DNA of 64,000 bases, taken from Anas platyrhynchos (taxonomy: Eukaryota; Chordata; Aves; Anseriformes; Anatidae). A program made the translations under genes and the position numbers. The stretch is taken from NCBI RefSeq assembly GCF_047663525.1, contig NC_092616.1, forward strand, positions 4,687,501-4,751,500, in the 5' to 3' direction. How positions within the stretch are numbered: position 1 is the first letter of the stretch; the number at the start of each line of letters is the position of its first letter. Below the pieces are notes generated by a model that saw only the letters and a list, made by a program, of their open reading frames with translations, was not told the origin of the DNA and searched no databases. Positions 50,371-61,504 of this stretch are shown piece by piece.

Positions 50371-53300
50371 CAGCGATGTGACGTCAGCGTGGGAACCGAA
50401 ACAGTGTGACCTCAGCGCGGGAACCTCAGAGTGGGAACCTCAGCAGTGTCACGTCAGCGCGGGAACCTCAGCGTAGGAACCTCAACAGTGTGACCTCACA
50501 GCGGGAACCTCAGTGATGTGACCTCAACGATGTGACCTCAGCGCGGGAACCTCAGCGCTGTGACCGAAGCGTGGGAACCTCAGCGATGTGACCTCAGCGT
50601 GGGAAGCTCAGCGCGGGAACCTCAGCTCTTTGTCCTCAGGGTGGGAACCACAGCGCTGTGACATCAGCGCGGGAACCTCAGCGTGGGAACCTCAGCACTG
50701 TGACCTCAGCGTAGGAACCTCAACAGTGTGACCTCACAGTGGGAACCTCAGCGTTGCGACCTCAGGGCTGTGACCTCAGCGCGGGAACCTCAGAGTTGTG
50801 ACCTCAGTGCCGGAACCTCAGGGATGTCACCTAAGCGCGGAAACCTCGGCCGGGAAACCTCAGCGCTGTTAGCTCAGCGCAGGAATCTCAGCGATGCGAC
50901 CTCAGCGCGGGAAACTCAGCACAGGAATCTCAGCAATGTGACCTCAGCGTAGGAACCTCAGCGCTGTGACCTCACTGAGGGAACCTATACAATGTGACCT
51001 CAACGCGGGAACCTCTGCGTGGGTACCTCAGCAGTGTGACCTCAGCGCGGGAACCTCAGCGCTGTGACCTCAGTGCGGGAACCTCAGCGATGTCACCTAA
51101 GCGATGGGACCCCAGCGTGGGAACCTCAGCAGTGTGACCTCAGCGCGGGAACCTCAGCGTGGGAACCTCAGCAGTGTGACCTCACAGCGGGAACCTCAGC
51201 AATGTGACCTCAACGATGTGACCTCAGCGCGGGAACCTCAGCGCTGTGACCAAAGCGTGGGAACCTCAGCGATGTGACCTCAGCACGGGAACCTCAATGC
51301 GGGAACCTCAGAGATGTGACCTCAGCGATGTGACCTCAGCGTGGGAACCTCAGCGATGTCACCTAAGCGATGGGACCCCAGCGCGGGCACCTCAGCGCGG
51401 AATCTCAGCGATGTGACCTCAGCGCTGGAACCTCAGCGCGGGAATCTCAGCTCTGTGACCTCAGGGCGGGAACCTAAACAATGTGACCTCAGCGCGGGAA
51501 CATCAGCGTGGGAACCTCAGCAGTGTCACGTCAGCGTGGGAACCTCAGCGTAGGAACCTCAACAGTGTGACCTCACAGTGGGAACCTCAGTGATGTGACC
51601 TCAGTGCCGGAACCTCAGCGATGTCACATAAACGTGGGAACCTCAGCACGGGAAACTCAGTGATGCGAGCTCAGCGCGGGAACCTCAGTGTTGTGACCTC
51701 AGCGATGTGACCGCACCACGGGAACCTCAGCGATGTGACCTCAGTGCCGGAACCTCAGGGATGTCACCTAAGCGCGGAAACCTCGGCCGGGGAACCTCAG
51801 CGCTGTGAGCTCAGTGCGGGAACCTCAGCGTTGTGATATCAGCGCGGGAACCTCAGCGCAGGAATCTAAGTGATGCGACCTCAGCGCGGGAAATTCAGCG
51901 CAGGAATCTCAGCAATGTGACCTCAGCGCGGGAACCTCAGCGCTGTGACCTCACTGAGGGAACCTATACAATGTGACCTCAACGCGGGAACCTCTGCATG
52001 GGAACCTCAGCAGTGTGACCTCAGCGCGGGAACCTAAGCAATGGGACCCTAGCGCGGGCACGTCAGCGTGGGAACCTCAGCGATGTGACCTCAGCGCGGG
52101 AACCTCAGCGCGGGAACCTCAGCGATGTCACCGAAGCTATGTGACCTCAGCGCGGGAACCTCAGCGCTGTGACCTCAGCGCGGGAACCTCAGCGATGTGA
52201 CCTCAGCGCGGGAACCTCAGCGATGTGACCTCAGCGCGGGAACCTCAGAGCGGGAAACACAGCGCTGTGACCTCAGCGCGGGAACCTCAGCGATGTCACC
52301 TAAGCGATGGGACCCCAGCGCGGGCACCTCTGCGCCGGAACCTCAGCGCTGTGACCGAAGCGTGGGAACCTCAGCGACGTTACCAAAGCGTGGTAACCTC
52401 AGCGCGGGCACCTCAGCAGTGTGACCTCAGCGCGGGAACCTCAGCAGTGTGACCTCAGCGCAGGAACCTCAGCGTGGGAACCTCAGCAATGTCACGTGAG
52501 CACGGGAACCTCAGCACGGGAACCTCAGCTCTGTGACCTCAGCACGGGAACCTAAACAATGAGACCTCAGCGCGGGAACATCAGCCTGGGAACCTCAGTA
52601 ATGTGAGCTTAGCGCGGGAACCTAAACAATGAGACCTCAGCGCAGGAACCTCAGCGTGGGAACCTCAGCAGTGTCACGTCAGCACGGGAAGCTCAGCGTA
52701 GGAACCTCAACATTGTGACCTCACAGCGGGAACCTCAGCGATGTGACCTCAGTGTCGGAACCTCAGCGCGGGAACCTCAGCTATGTGACATCAGCGCGGG
52801 AACCTGAGCGATGTGACCTCAGCGCGGGAACCTCAGCGATGTGACCTCAGCGCGGGAACCTCAGGGATGTGACCTCAGCCATGTGACGATGGGAACCTCA
52901 GCACAGGAACGTCAGCGCGGGAACCTCAGCGCGGGAACCAGAACACGGGAACCTCAGCTCTGTGTCCCCAGCGTGGGAACCTCAGAGATGTGACCTCAGG
53001 GCGGGAACCTCAGCGCGGGAACCTCAGCGATGTGACCAAAGCGTGGGAACCTCAGCGTGGGAACCTCAGCAGTGTCACGTCAGCACGGGAAGCTCAGCGT
53101 AGGAACCTCAACAGTGTGACTTCACAGCGGGAACCTCAGCGATGTGACCTGAGCGCGGGAACCTCAGCGTTGTGACCTCAGCGCGGGAACCTCAGCAGTG
53201 TGACCTCAGCGCGGGAACCTCAGCAGTGTGACCTCAGCGCGGGAACATCAGCGCTGTGAGCTCAGCGCGGGAATCTCAGCGATGTGACCTCAGCACTGTG

Positions 53301-54817
53301 AGCTCAGCCCGGGAACCTCAGCGTTGTGATATCAGCGCGGGAACCTCAGCGCGGGAACCTCAGCGATGTGATATCAGCGCGGGAACCTCAGTGCAGGAAT
53401 CTCAGCGATGTGACCAAAGCGCGGGAACCTCAGCTCGGGAACCTAAGCTCTGTGACCTCAGCGCTGGAACCTAAACAATGTTACCTCACCGCGGGAACCT
53501 CAGCGTCGGAACCTCAGCAGTGTCACATCAGCGCGGGAACCTCAGCGTAGGAACCTCAACAGTGTGACCTCACAGCGGGAACCTCAGCAATGTGACCTCA
53601 GCGCAGGAACCTCAGCGCGGGAACCTCAGCACGGGAACCTCTGCGATGTCACCTAAGAGATGGGACCCCAGCGCGGGCAACTCAGCGCGGGAACCTCAGC
53701 GATGTGACCTCAGCGTGGGAACCTCAGCGCGGGAACCTCAGCGATGTCACCGAAGCTATGTGACCTCAGTGCGGGAACCTCAGCGTTGTGACCTCAGCGC
53801 CGGAACCTCAGCGATGTGACCTCAGTGCGGGAACCTCAGAGCGGGAAACACAGCGCTGTGACCTCAGCGCGGGAACCTCAGCTCTGTGACCTCAGCGCGG
53901 GAACCTAAACAATATGACATCAGCGTGGGAAACTCAGCGTGGGAACCGCAGCCGTGTGACCTCTGCGCAGGAACCTCAGCAATGTGACGTCAGTGTGGGA
54001 ACCTAAACAATGTGACCTCAGCACGGGAACCTCAGAGTGGGAACCTCAGCAGTGTCACGTCAGCGCGGGAACCTCAGCGTAGGAACCTCAACAGTGTGTT
54101 CTCACAGCGGGAACCTCAGCGATGTGACCTCAGCGCAGGAACCTCAGCGATGTCACCTCAGCGCAGGAACCTCAGTGATGTGAGCTCAGCAAGGGAACCT
54201 CAGGGCTGTGAACTCAGCGCGGGAACCTCAGCGATGTGTCCTCAGCGTGGAAACCTCAGCGCGGGAACCTCAGCGATGTCACCTAAGCGATGTGACCTCA
54301 GGGCTGGAACCTCAGCGATGTGACCAAAGCTTGGGAACCTAAGCGCGGGAACCTCAGCAGTGTGACCTCAGCGCGGGAACCTCAGCATGGGAACCTCAGC
54401 AGTGTCACGTCAGCGTGGGGACCTCAGCACGGGAACCTCAGTGATGTGAGCTCAGCGCGGGAACCTCAGCGATGTGACCTCAGCGCAGGAACCTCAGTGC
54501 GGGAACATCAGCGATGTCAACTAAGTGATGGGACACCAGCGCGGGAACCTCAGCGATGTGACCAAAGCGTGGGAACCTCAGCGCGGGAACCTCAGCTCTG
54601 TGAACTCAGCGCGGGAACCTTAAAATGTGACCTCAGCGCGGGAACCTCAGCGTAGGAACCTCAGCAGTGTCACATCAGCGTGGGAACCTCAGCATAGGAA
54701 CCTCAACAGTGTGACCTCACAGCGGGAACCTCAGTGATGTGAACTCAGCGATGTGACCTCAGCACGGGAACCTCAGCGCAGGAACCTCAGCGATGTGACC
54801 TCAGCTATGTGACCTCA

Positions 54818-54983
54818 GCGAGGGATACTCAGTTATGTGACCTCATCCGGGAACATCAGCTCTGTGACCTCAGCTATGTGACCTCAGCTATGTGACCTCA
54901 GCGAGGGATACTCAGTTATGTGACCTCATCCGGGAACATCAGCTCTGTGACCTCAGCTATGTGACCTCAGCTATGTGAGCTCA
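54818..54983 (+). repeat. Local 83-bp tandem duplication near array edge
   Basis: The segment starting GCGAGGGATACTCAG at 54,818 repeats at 54,901 (period 83 bp, close to six monomers). Both copies share the uncommon variants GGGATACTCAGTTATG and CATCCGGGAACATC, so this is a recent local slippage event. Confidence 0.8.
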
Positions 54984-55122
54984 GCGCAGGAATCTCAGCA
55001 ATGTGACCTCAGCGTAGGAACATCAGTGCTGTGACCTCAGTGAGGGAACCTATACAATGTGACCTCAACGCGGGAACCTCTGCGTGGGAACCTCAGCAGT
55101 GTGACCTCAGTGCGGGAACGTC

Positions 55123-55170
55123 AGCTAGTAATGGTTACGAACTAGAAACAAGCTAGTAATGGTTACGAAC
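55123..55170 (+). repeat. 20-bp direct repeat at the gag-pro junction, 28-bp spacing
   Basis: AGCTAGTAATGGTTACGAAC occurs at 55,123-55,142 and again at 55,151-55,170. The copies are offset by exactly 28 bp, the same length as the satellite dimer next door. It lies exactly at the satellite-retrovirus breakpoint. The equal period may be coincidence. Confidence 0.85.
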
Positions 55171-55176
55171 CCATGA
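55132..55176 (+). pseudogene. gag: Probable 3' remnant of gag ending in UGA
   Basis: In the same frame as pro-pol, TAA lies at 55,129-55,131, then 14 sense codons, then TGA at 55,174-55,176. After the TGA the frame is open into the protease, beginning Gly-Gly-Pro-Gly. Gammaretroviral gag and pol are in the same frame and separated by one suppressible stop, so this TGA is a plausible gag terminator with readthrough into pol. The codons before it would then be the last of gag. That is inference from position: no recognisable gag domain is present, and the upstream TAA and the 28-bp duplication show the remnant is broken. Confidence 0.4.
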
Positions 55177-58100
55177 GGGGGACCGGGGGACTCTACCCTA
55201 GCAGATCCACTGGTTAAACTTAAGCTAGGGAAATTGGAACAGGAGATGGAATTTTTAATAGACACGGGAGCTTCTTATTCAGTGCTGAACCAGAAACTAA
55301 TACCAGAAGATAAAGACTTTGTGACTGTGATAGGAGCCACTGGCCAACAAGAAAAAGCCTTTTTCTTAACACCATTGAAATATAAATTGGGAAAACAAAT
55401 GGGGATACATAGATTTTTATACCTGCCTGGATCTCCAAAATCTCTATTAGGTCGAGATTTGTTAGAACAATTAGAAGCAGAAATTATCTTTGAAAAAGGG
55501 AAAATGGAATTAAGGATAGGAGAAGAACAACTAATAAATGTGTTAAGCCTGGCACTAATACAAACAGACCCTAAAAGTGAAATACCCTTAGAAATCATAA
55601 ATCAAGTATATCCAGGAGTTTGGGCCACTGAAGTTCCTGGAAGAGCCAAAAATGTGACCCCAATAATTATTAAATTAAAGCCAGGAGAAAAACCCGTTAA
55701 GGTTAAGCAATATCCTTTGAGGATAGAAGATAGGAAAGGAATTAAAGAGATAATTGATAGATTTATACAGTATGGATTACTGATTGAATGCGAATCAGAA
55801 TACAATACACCCATATTGCCAATTAAAAAGGCAGATGGGAAAAGATATAGGCTAGTTCAGGATCTGAGGGCCATAAATAAGATCACTGAGGATATACATC
55901 CAGTAGTGGCAAACCCTTATACTTTGCTGACTAAATTAAGGAATAGTCAAGTCTGGTTTACCGTACTGGATTTAAAAGATGCCTTCTTCTGCCTACCTTT
56001 AGCCACTGAAAGCCAAAACCTATTTGCCTTTGAATGGGAAAACCCTGACTCAGGCAGAAAGACACAGTTAACGTGGACAGTGCTACCACAAGGATTCAAG
56101 AATAGCCCCACTATTTTTGGAAACCAATTAGCAAAAGAACTTGAAACTTGGATACCTCCGGACACTGAAGGGGCTTTGTTACAATACGTAGATGATCTCT
56201 TAATAGCTACCAAGACTAAAGAGAGTTGTATTCAATGGACTGTAAGTCTCCTTAATTTTCTGGGTTTAAATGGATATCGAGTCTCTCAACAGAAAGTCCA
56301 GCTGGTTCAACAACACGTGACCTGCTTGGGATTTGGAATTTCGGGAGGTCAGCGAGAACCAGGAACTGAACGTAAGGAAGTCATTTGCCGGACTCCAGAA
56401 CCTCAAACGGTAAAGGAGCTACGAACCTTTCTGGGAATGACAGGTTGGTGTCGCCTTTGGATTTATAATTATGGACGATTGGTAAAGCCTCTATATGAAT
56501 TGATAAAGAGTAATCAGTCAAAGTTAGTCTGGACTGGAGAGGCACGAAACGCCTTTAAACAACTTAAACGAGAATTGATGCAAGCTCCAGCTTTGGGATT
56601 ACCGGATCTCTCGAAACCCTTTTGGTTGTTTTCTCATGAGAGACAAGGGATAGCTTTGGGAGTACTAGCACAAAGACTGGGTCCCTATAAACGAGCAGTA
56701 GCTTACTTCTCTAAACAATTAGATGAAGTAAGTAAAGGATGGCCCGGATGCCTTCGAGCTGTTGCAGCCGTTGTTATCAATATACAAGAAGCTCGGAAAT
56801 TTACAATGGGACAGAAAATGACAGTGTTAGTCTCCCATACGGTCTCAACAGTTTTGGAACAAAAAGGAAATCATTGGCTTTCACCACAAAGATTTTTAAA
56901 ATATCGAGCAATATTAGTAGAACAAGATGATGTGGAAATTGTGGTCACTAACGTCGTAAATCCAGCTTCTTTCCTTAGCGGAACTCTGGATGAACCTATA
57001 ACTCATGATTGTATAGAAACAATGGAGACTGTGTATTCTAGTCGACCCGATCTTAAGGAAGAACCTTTAGAAGATGCTGATGAATCTTGGTATACTGATG
57101 GGAGCAGCTTTGTAAAACAAGGACAACGTAAGGCAGGATATGCTGTTACAACTGCTCAACAGGTGATCGAGTCTAAACCATTACCCCCTGGGACATCCGC
57201 CCAGAAAGCAGAGATAATTGCTCTTACACGAGCACTGGAACTAGCAGCAGGAAGGAAAATAAATATTTGGACAGACTCTAAATATGCATTCGGCGTGGTA
57301 CATGCTCATGGAGCAATTTGGAAAGAACGTGGATTGTTGACTGCCCAGGGAAAACAGATAAAACATGCTGAAGAAATTTTAAGGTTGTTAGAGGCAGTAA
57401 AACAACCAGAGAAGGTAGCTATCATGCATTGTCGGGGACACCAAAAGGGGAATGCTGATTTTGAAATTGGAAATCGATTGGCAGATCAGGAGGCTAAACG
57501 GGCAGCTGAAATAATTGAGGTGAAGGCAATGTCTTTGATACCAGACGGTAAAATCCAAACTATGTACAGGGACCAAAAACCAAATTATACAAAAGAAGAC
57601 TTAAAATTAATTGAAGATTTGAAAGGTACAAGGAAACCAGATGGATGGGTATATTTAAAAGATAACCGCGTGATAATACCCTCTAATTTGATACGGCCCA
57701 TAGTTCTCACAGAACATAATAAAACACATTGGGGAGCTGACACATTGCATAAGAGCATGAGTCAGACATTAGTAGGACGAAATTTATACACAACAATAAA
57801 ACAAGTAACTCAACAATGTAGCATCTGTTTACGTAACAACCCCAATACTAAGAATAGAATAAAATTTGGAATAATTAGTAAAGGAAATTATCCAGGACAA
57901 CAGTGGCAAATTGATTTTTCAGAACTCCCTAGAAAAGGGGGGTTTCGTTATTTACTGGTTTTGACTGACACGTTTTCTGGTTGGCCCGAAGCTTTTCCCT
58001 GTCGAACAAACAAAGCAAGAGAAGTGGTTAAAGTCTTGTTAAATGAAATAATACCACGCTATGGGATTCCAGTAGCAATGTCTTCTGATAGAGGTTCACA

Positions 58101-58728
58101 TTTTTGTGCACAAGTGGTACAACAGATAAGTAAGATCTTAAAGATAGATTGGCAACTACATACCCCTTATAGACCACAGGCAAGTGGACAGGTAGAAAAA
58201 ATGAACCATTTAATTAAACAACAAATAGCTAAAATCGGACAAGAGGCTAATTTGTCATGGCCTCAATCCCTCCCTTTAGCATTACTCAGAATTAGAATTA
58301 AACCTAGAGCAAAAGAGAATTTGAGCCCCTTTGAAATTTTATATGGAAGGCCATATCAATTTCTATTTAGTGGGGAGGATCTAACGCAGCTGGGATCAGA
58401 ATATTTATATACTTCTATAACTGAACTTCAAAAACAATTAAATAAAGTACATAAATTTGTGTTAGGGACCAGAGCTAGAGGGTTGGATCAACCAATCCAC
58501 CCCTTTAAGCCTGGGGACTATGTATATATAAAGATTTTTTCAGGACAACCCCTAGAGGAAAAATGGAATGGACCGTATCAAGTGTTGCTGACAACTCACA
58601 CTGCTATCAAGATTAGAGAACAAGCTGCTTGGATCCACTATTCCCGAGTGAAGAAGGCTCCAGGAGCTCCTTGGAAAGTAACACCAGGTGACGACGAACT
58701 GAAACTAAAGCTTAGTCGATCAAAATGA
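55177..58728 (+). CDS. pol: Retroviral Pro-Pol polyprotein (protease, RT, RNase H, integrase)
   Basis: The frame is open from just after the TGA at 55,174 to the stop at 58,726-58,728. No proper ATG start is expected, because such frames are normally made as Gag-Pol. Residues below are counted from the TTG codon at 55,234. The protease has DTGAS at 10-14 and LLGRDLL at 71-77. The reverse transcriptase has catalytic Asp246 in [13 protein letters not shown] at 284-288 and YVDD at 318-321. RNase H has Asp622, Glu660, Asp681 and Asp751. Integrase has the zinc motif H828-X3-H832-X29-C862-X2-C865, the catalytic D894, D952 and E988 (35 residues between the last two), and a C-terminal GPY-type module at 1113-1115. 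Every catalytic residue I looked for is present, and there is no stop or frameshift. The family is class I, gammaretrovirus-like. Its stop overlaps the env start by four bases. Without gag or a 5' LTR, expression would need an outside promoter. Confidence 0.93.
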   Translation, partial: GGPGDSTLADPLVKLKLGKLEQEMEFLIDTGASYSVLNQKLIPEDKDFVTVIGATGQQEKAFFLTPLKYKLGKQMGIHRFLYLPGSPKSLLGRDLLEQLEAEIIFEKGKMELRIGEEQLINVLSLALIQTDPKSEIPLEIINQVYPGVWATEVPGRAKNVTPIIIKLKPGEKPVKVKQYPLRIEDRKGIKEIIDRFIQYGLLIECESEYNTPILPIKKADGKRYRLVQDLRAINKITEDIHPVVANPYTLLTKLRNSQVWFTVLDLKDAFFCLPLATESQNLFAFEWENPDSGRKTQLTWTVLPQGFKNSPTIFGNQLAKELETWIPPDTEGALLQYVDDLLIATKTKESCIQWTVSLLNFLGLNGYRVSQQKVQLVQQHVTCLGFGISGGQREPGTERKEVICRTPEPQTVKELRTFLGMTGWCRLWIYNYGRLVKPLYELIKSNQSKLVWTGEARNAFKQLKRELMQAPALGLPDLSKPFWLFSHERQGIALGVLAQRLGPYKRAVAYFSKQLDEVSKGWPGCLRAVAAVVINIQEARKFTMGQKMTVLVSHTVSTVLEQKGNHWLSPQRFLKYRAILVEQDDVEIVVTNVVNPASFLSGTLDEPITHDCIETMETVYSSRPDLKEEPLEDADESWYTDGSSFVKQGQRKAGYAVTTAQQVIESKPLPPGTSAQKAEIIALTRALELAAGRKINIWTDSKYAFGVVHAHGAIWKERGLLTAQGKQIKHAEEILRLLEAVKQPEKVAIMHCRGHQKGNADFEIGNRLADQEAKRAAEIIEVKAMSLIPDGKIQTMYRDQKPNYTKEDLKLIEDLKGTRKPDGWVYLKDNRVIIPSNLIRPIVLTEHNKTHWGADTLHKSMSQTLVGRNLYTTIKQVTQQCSICLRNNPNTKNRIKFGIISKGNYPGQQWQIDFSELPRKGGFRYLLVLTDTFSGWPEAFPCRTNKAREVVKVLLNEIIPRYGIPVAMSSDRGSHFCAQVVQQISKILKIDWQLHTPYRPQASGQVEKMNHLIKQQIAKIGQEANLSWPQSLPLALLRIRIKPRAKENLSPFEILYGRPYQFLFSGEDLTQLGSEYLYTSITELQKQLNKVHKFVLGTRARGLDQPIHPFKPGDYVYIKIFSGQPLEEKWNGPYQVLLTTHTAIKIREQAAWIHYSRVKKAPGAPWKVTPGDDELKLKLSRSK

Positions 58729-60902
58729 GGACATTAAGGTTGAGAGTATTTGGTAATATGGTTGGCAGAAGATTTGTTCAGAGAATTGTTTTGTTTTTAT
58801 GGCTTATAGTTGTAATTGTGATTCAAGAAGGTGCCTCTGTGATAATAGAGAATGGTGGGTGGCCTTGGACTGAAGCCGTAACAACAGAGAATAAGAATCT
58901 TAATGGAAGGTTATCAGTCATTGTCATCTGGCGAACAAATGTTAACTATCTATATAAACCATCAGAATGGCGAAAATTAGGGGAAGGGTGGACACACCAA
59001 AGAACCATAGGAGATGAAATTAAAATAGGGTGTCGAATGTTTAATGGAACGACTGACGAGAAAGCAACGGGGATTCTGGTTAAACCGATTTCCAAAAATG
59101 GACAACAAGAGGGTTGTATTCGCCCAGGTAAATTGGATTGCTGGTATAATTTTATACTAACAGGGAATGTAGAAATCAGCTGTTTTTGGAATAATAATAA
59201 TGGCCAACAGTCCAAAGTCAATAATGGTGAGGGCCTCATGTTAAATTTTACAATATATGCGGCACTTCCTACAACAGTGAGACCCTCTACAACCCACGCC
59301 CCACCTCTAATCAAACTGGAACCCAAAATTTATGAAACTGGCCCGTATGTAGTAAGGAACACGGGCCAACAGCAATTGTTATTTAATCCAGAATGGTCAC
59401 TCAAGCGTGTTGAGTTGCTAATACAAATCAACATCTCGGCAGTTCAACCAGCCTGTTCTCCTTTCTTAAGAACATCATTTGAAGACTGGACAATATGGTC
59501 ACAGAAGCAAGTGCACTTCAGGGGCAGGACACGAAGAGACTTAACTGGAATGCTAGGAACAGGATTAGGAATTTTAAATGGAATTGATTCAGAAATATTA
59601 ATGAATAAGCTAGCCACAGCAACAAGTGATTTGACAAAATTAAAACAACCCTTACAATCATCCTTATTGGCATTGGGAACTAGCCAATGGCAAGTTTCAA
59701 AGGTGTTACAGAAATGGGAAAATGCAGAAGACCAAGACCACAAACTAATAATAGATGCACTTAGTATGATTCAAGATAATGTATCCTTAGCTCTTAGTTG
59801 TATGCAAGCACAGTTATGGTTGCAGGCAACAGCTGCCCTGATTATTAGGGAAGGAAGTGAAGGCATTTTTCCAGCTGAAATCCGAAAGGCAGTTTGGGAC
59901 AATGCCAATGATTTTGAGAAGAAGTTCCAGTCTTGGTGGACCCTGGTGAATTTTACTTATGATCCCGTTGTTAACATGGCTACTGCCTTCGTGCTTACTA
60001 TACGTAATGCTACAGTTTATGTTATTCACCCGATCCTTGCACTAGGATTAAACCATGAGAAGACAGTGCTTTATCCTTCAGAGCATAGAACATGGGCACG
60101 AATGGAGAATGGAAAATGGCAGTCCGTAAATCTAGAATCATGTGTTACCCGGGAACAACAAGGATTTATTTGTGAAAGTAATACAATTGATGCTCAGGAC
60201 GTATGTTTTGACACGGAGCAAGGTATCTGCCACTTTGAAATTCATCCAAATACCAGTCAAAAGACTGTGCTTGTATATGTTGGTAAAGGGTGCGTGTGTT
60301 TAAGAACTGCTTGTGATTTTGTAGAAATAGACAAGGAGAATATAACTCTCCATAGCAAAAATCATTCTAATTTTTGTATTTGTAACTTTGTTAGAATCGT
60401 CGGGTGTGATTTTCTATATTTAGCACCAGTGGTATCCCACCAGCTGATCAAGTCTAACAACACAATGTATCATAAGTTACTACCTACACCTATTGGGATG
60501 AACCTCACACTAGTGAAGCAACTAGTTAAACACCAAGACCTGATTAGAATTTTAAAAGGTATTCAGGAAAATGGAGAGAAGACTCTAATTACTGTCCATC
60601 ATGATACAAAGGAAATAAGCAGAGTTTTGCAGAGAGTGAAACGAGACACAAGTCACAACTGGTGGGATACACTTTTTGGATGGTCGCCAACTGCAACTGG
60701 GATTTTGAACACACTGAGTCACCCAATTATTGTTTTATTGATATTGGTTGGTATAAGTTTAATATTGTCTTTTGTATTACTTGTTTGGAATTGGAAATTG
60801 TTACAACGAATGTCCATGTTAGCCTCCTTGACAAATGTGCATGGCAAGGTATTGAGGGGTACATATCATAAAGACTGGGAAGAAAATTTCCGTATTAAGT
60901 AA
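58725..60902 (+). CDS. env: Retroviral envelope glycoprotein, atypical
   Basis: This is an intact 725-residue frame whose ATG overlaps the pol stop (ATGA at 58,725-58,728). Residues 1-20 are basic, and 21-33 are hydrophobic and act as a signal or leader segment. A furin-type site R268-T-R-R271 is followed by a glycine-rich, fusion-peptide-like stretch (272-286) and a long helical region, the usual SU-TM arrangement. A second polybasic site, R637-V-K-R640, lies about 28 residues before the single membrane span (about 668-688). The cytoplasmic tail is roughly 36 residues. I count eleven N-X-S/T sequons. I find no CX6CC motif, which most gammaretroviral TM subunits have; instead there is a cysteine cluster at about 525-565. 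Position after pol and topology make the assignment as Env secure; which avian Env lineage it belongs to I cannot say. Confidence 0.88.
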   Translation: MRTLRLRVFGNMVGRRFVQRIVLFLWLIVVIVIQEGASVIIENGGWPWTEAVTTENKNLNGRLSVIVIWRTNVNYLYKPSEWRKLGEGWTHQRTIGDEIKIGCRMFNGTTDEKATGILVKPISKNGQQEGCIRPGKLDCWYNFILTGNVEISCFWNNNNGQQSKVNNGEGLMLNFTIYAALPTTVRPSTTHAPPLIKLEPKIYETGPYVVRNTGQQQLLFNPEWSLKRVELLIQINISAVQPACSPFLRTSFEDWTIWSQKQVHFRGRTRRDLTGMLGTGLGILNGIDSEILMNKLATATSDLTKLKQPLQSSLLALGTSQWQVSKVLQKWENAEDQDHKLIIDALSMIQDNVSLALSCMQAQLWLQATAALIIREGSEGIFPAEIRKAVWDNANDFEKKFQSWWTLVNFTYDPVVNMATAFVLTIRNATVYVIHPILALGLNHEKTVLYPSEHRTWARMENGKWQSVNLESCVTREQQGFICESNTIDAQDVCFDTEQGICHFEIHPNTSQKTVLVYVGKGCVCLRTACDFVEIDKENITLHSKNHSNFCICNFVRIVGCDFLYLAPVVSHQLIKSNNTMYHKLLPTPIGMNLTLVKQLVKHQDLIRILKGIQENGEKTLITVHHDTKEISRVLQRVKRDTSHNWWDTLFGWSPTATGILNTLSHPIIVLLILVGISLILSFVLLVWNWKLLQRMSMLASLTNVHGKVLRGTYHKDWEENFRIK

Positions 60903-60922
60903 AAGAATTTACTAGATTTTCC

Positions 60923-60936
60923 AGAAAAGGGGGGAA
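60923..60936 (+). promoter_or_regulatory. Polypurine tract
   Basis: AGAAAAGGGGGGAA lies 20 bases after the env stop and directly before the TG that starts the LTR. This is the expected place for the plus-strand primer of reverse transcription. Confidence 0.9.
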
Positions 60937-61425
60937 TGATATAGTATAAACTCACTTTAGGATAGAATAAAACTTGTGGTTAAAAGTTAGCAGGGACAAA
61001 GTAAACGACATCTTGTTATCTGTAGACCTTTTGTTATGTTTAAGCATCTTGTTATTTGAAAACATCCCAGTATCTGTTAACCGTTAGTCAGGCTGAGACT
61101 TGAGATAACTTGAGTCAATTGTCTTGTCTTGTTAACTGAGACTTCCTGTTATCGGCCGACCCCCAGTTAAATTGAAAGCCAACTCAGCATTTTTACAGCT
61201 TGGAAAACAACTGATTAAGCAAAGGTGAAAAGTGCATTACGAGGAAGACCTACAGCCTTCCTCCCAACGACCACTGCCCACATCCTGAAGACCCCGGCCA
61301 ACAATTCTTGGAAGACTTTTGCGCAAGCGCAAGGACTGATAAGCTAATTAGCATACGAAGCGAGGGTGGGCGGGGTTAGGTAATGAATATGTATAGGTGC
61401 TAATTGAATATTCATTGTTTTGCTG

Positions 61426-61433
61426 TATAAATA
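61426..61433 (+). promoter_or_regulatory. LTR TATA box
   Basis: TATAAATA sits about 65 bases before the LTR polyadenylation signal, placing the predicted start of R near 61,455-61,460. Confidence 0.8.
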
Positions 61434-61498
61434 TGAGATAGTTTGTCACTTCGAACATGCACGATAGGCGGAAGGATCCCCCGTGCATCCAGCGCTGC

Positions 61499-61504
61499 AA
61501 TAAA
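61499..61504 (+). terminator. LTR polyadenylation signal AATAAA
   Basis: AATAAA within GCTGCAATAAAGAATA, downstream of the TATA box as expected for the R region. It would end retroviral transcripts shortly after 61,515. Confidence 0.85.

Larger units (their letters stand above)
36630..55122 (+). repeat. 14/28-bp satellite array, last segment and array edge
   Basis: The satellite continues to the retroviral junction. Up to about 50,370 it follows the higher-order order (copies II and III). From there to 55,122 the monomers are still clear, but long-range order is lost and odd variants are commoner (for example near 52,860-52,960 and 54,600). This is typical of the edge of an array that is no longer homogenised. 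No gene is visible. Confidence 0.95.

Noticed and set aside
31..54655. Over a hundred short plus-strand open frames (60-111 codons) of similar repetitive sequence
   Set aside because: They follow from the 14-bp periodicity: 42 bp reads as a 14-residue repeat until a TGA in ATGTGACC falls in frame. Many start only at GTG, they overlap in different frames, and their order simply tracks the satellite blocks.
1..55122. Resemblance to a CRISPR array (short direct repeats)
   Set aside because: There are no unique spacers between repeats, the repeats are contiguous 14-bp satellite monomers, and the context is a vertebrate genome with retroviruses and spliced genes.
1..55122. Identification of the satellite as the known 41-42-bp avian repeats (CNM or PO41 type)
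   Set aside because: Three monomers do make 42 bp, but the sequence lacks the A-run/T-run pattern I associate with CNM, and I cannot recall the PO41 consensus well enough to claim a match.
55220..57576. Minus-strand open frames of 62-107 codons across pol
   Set aside because: They are shadows of the intact pro-pol frame, with no motif or start context of their own.
58946..60029. Minus-strand open frames across env
   Set aside because: They are shadows of the intact env frame.
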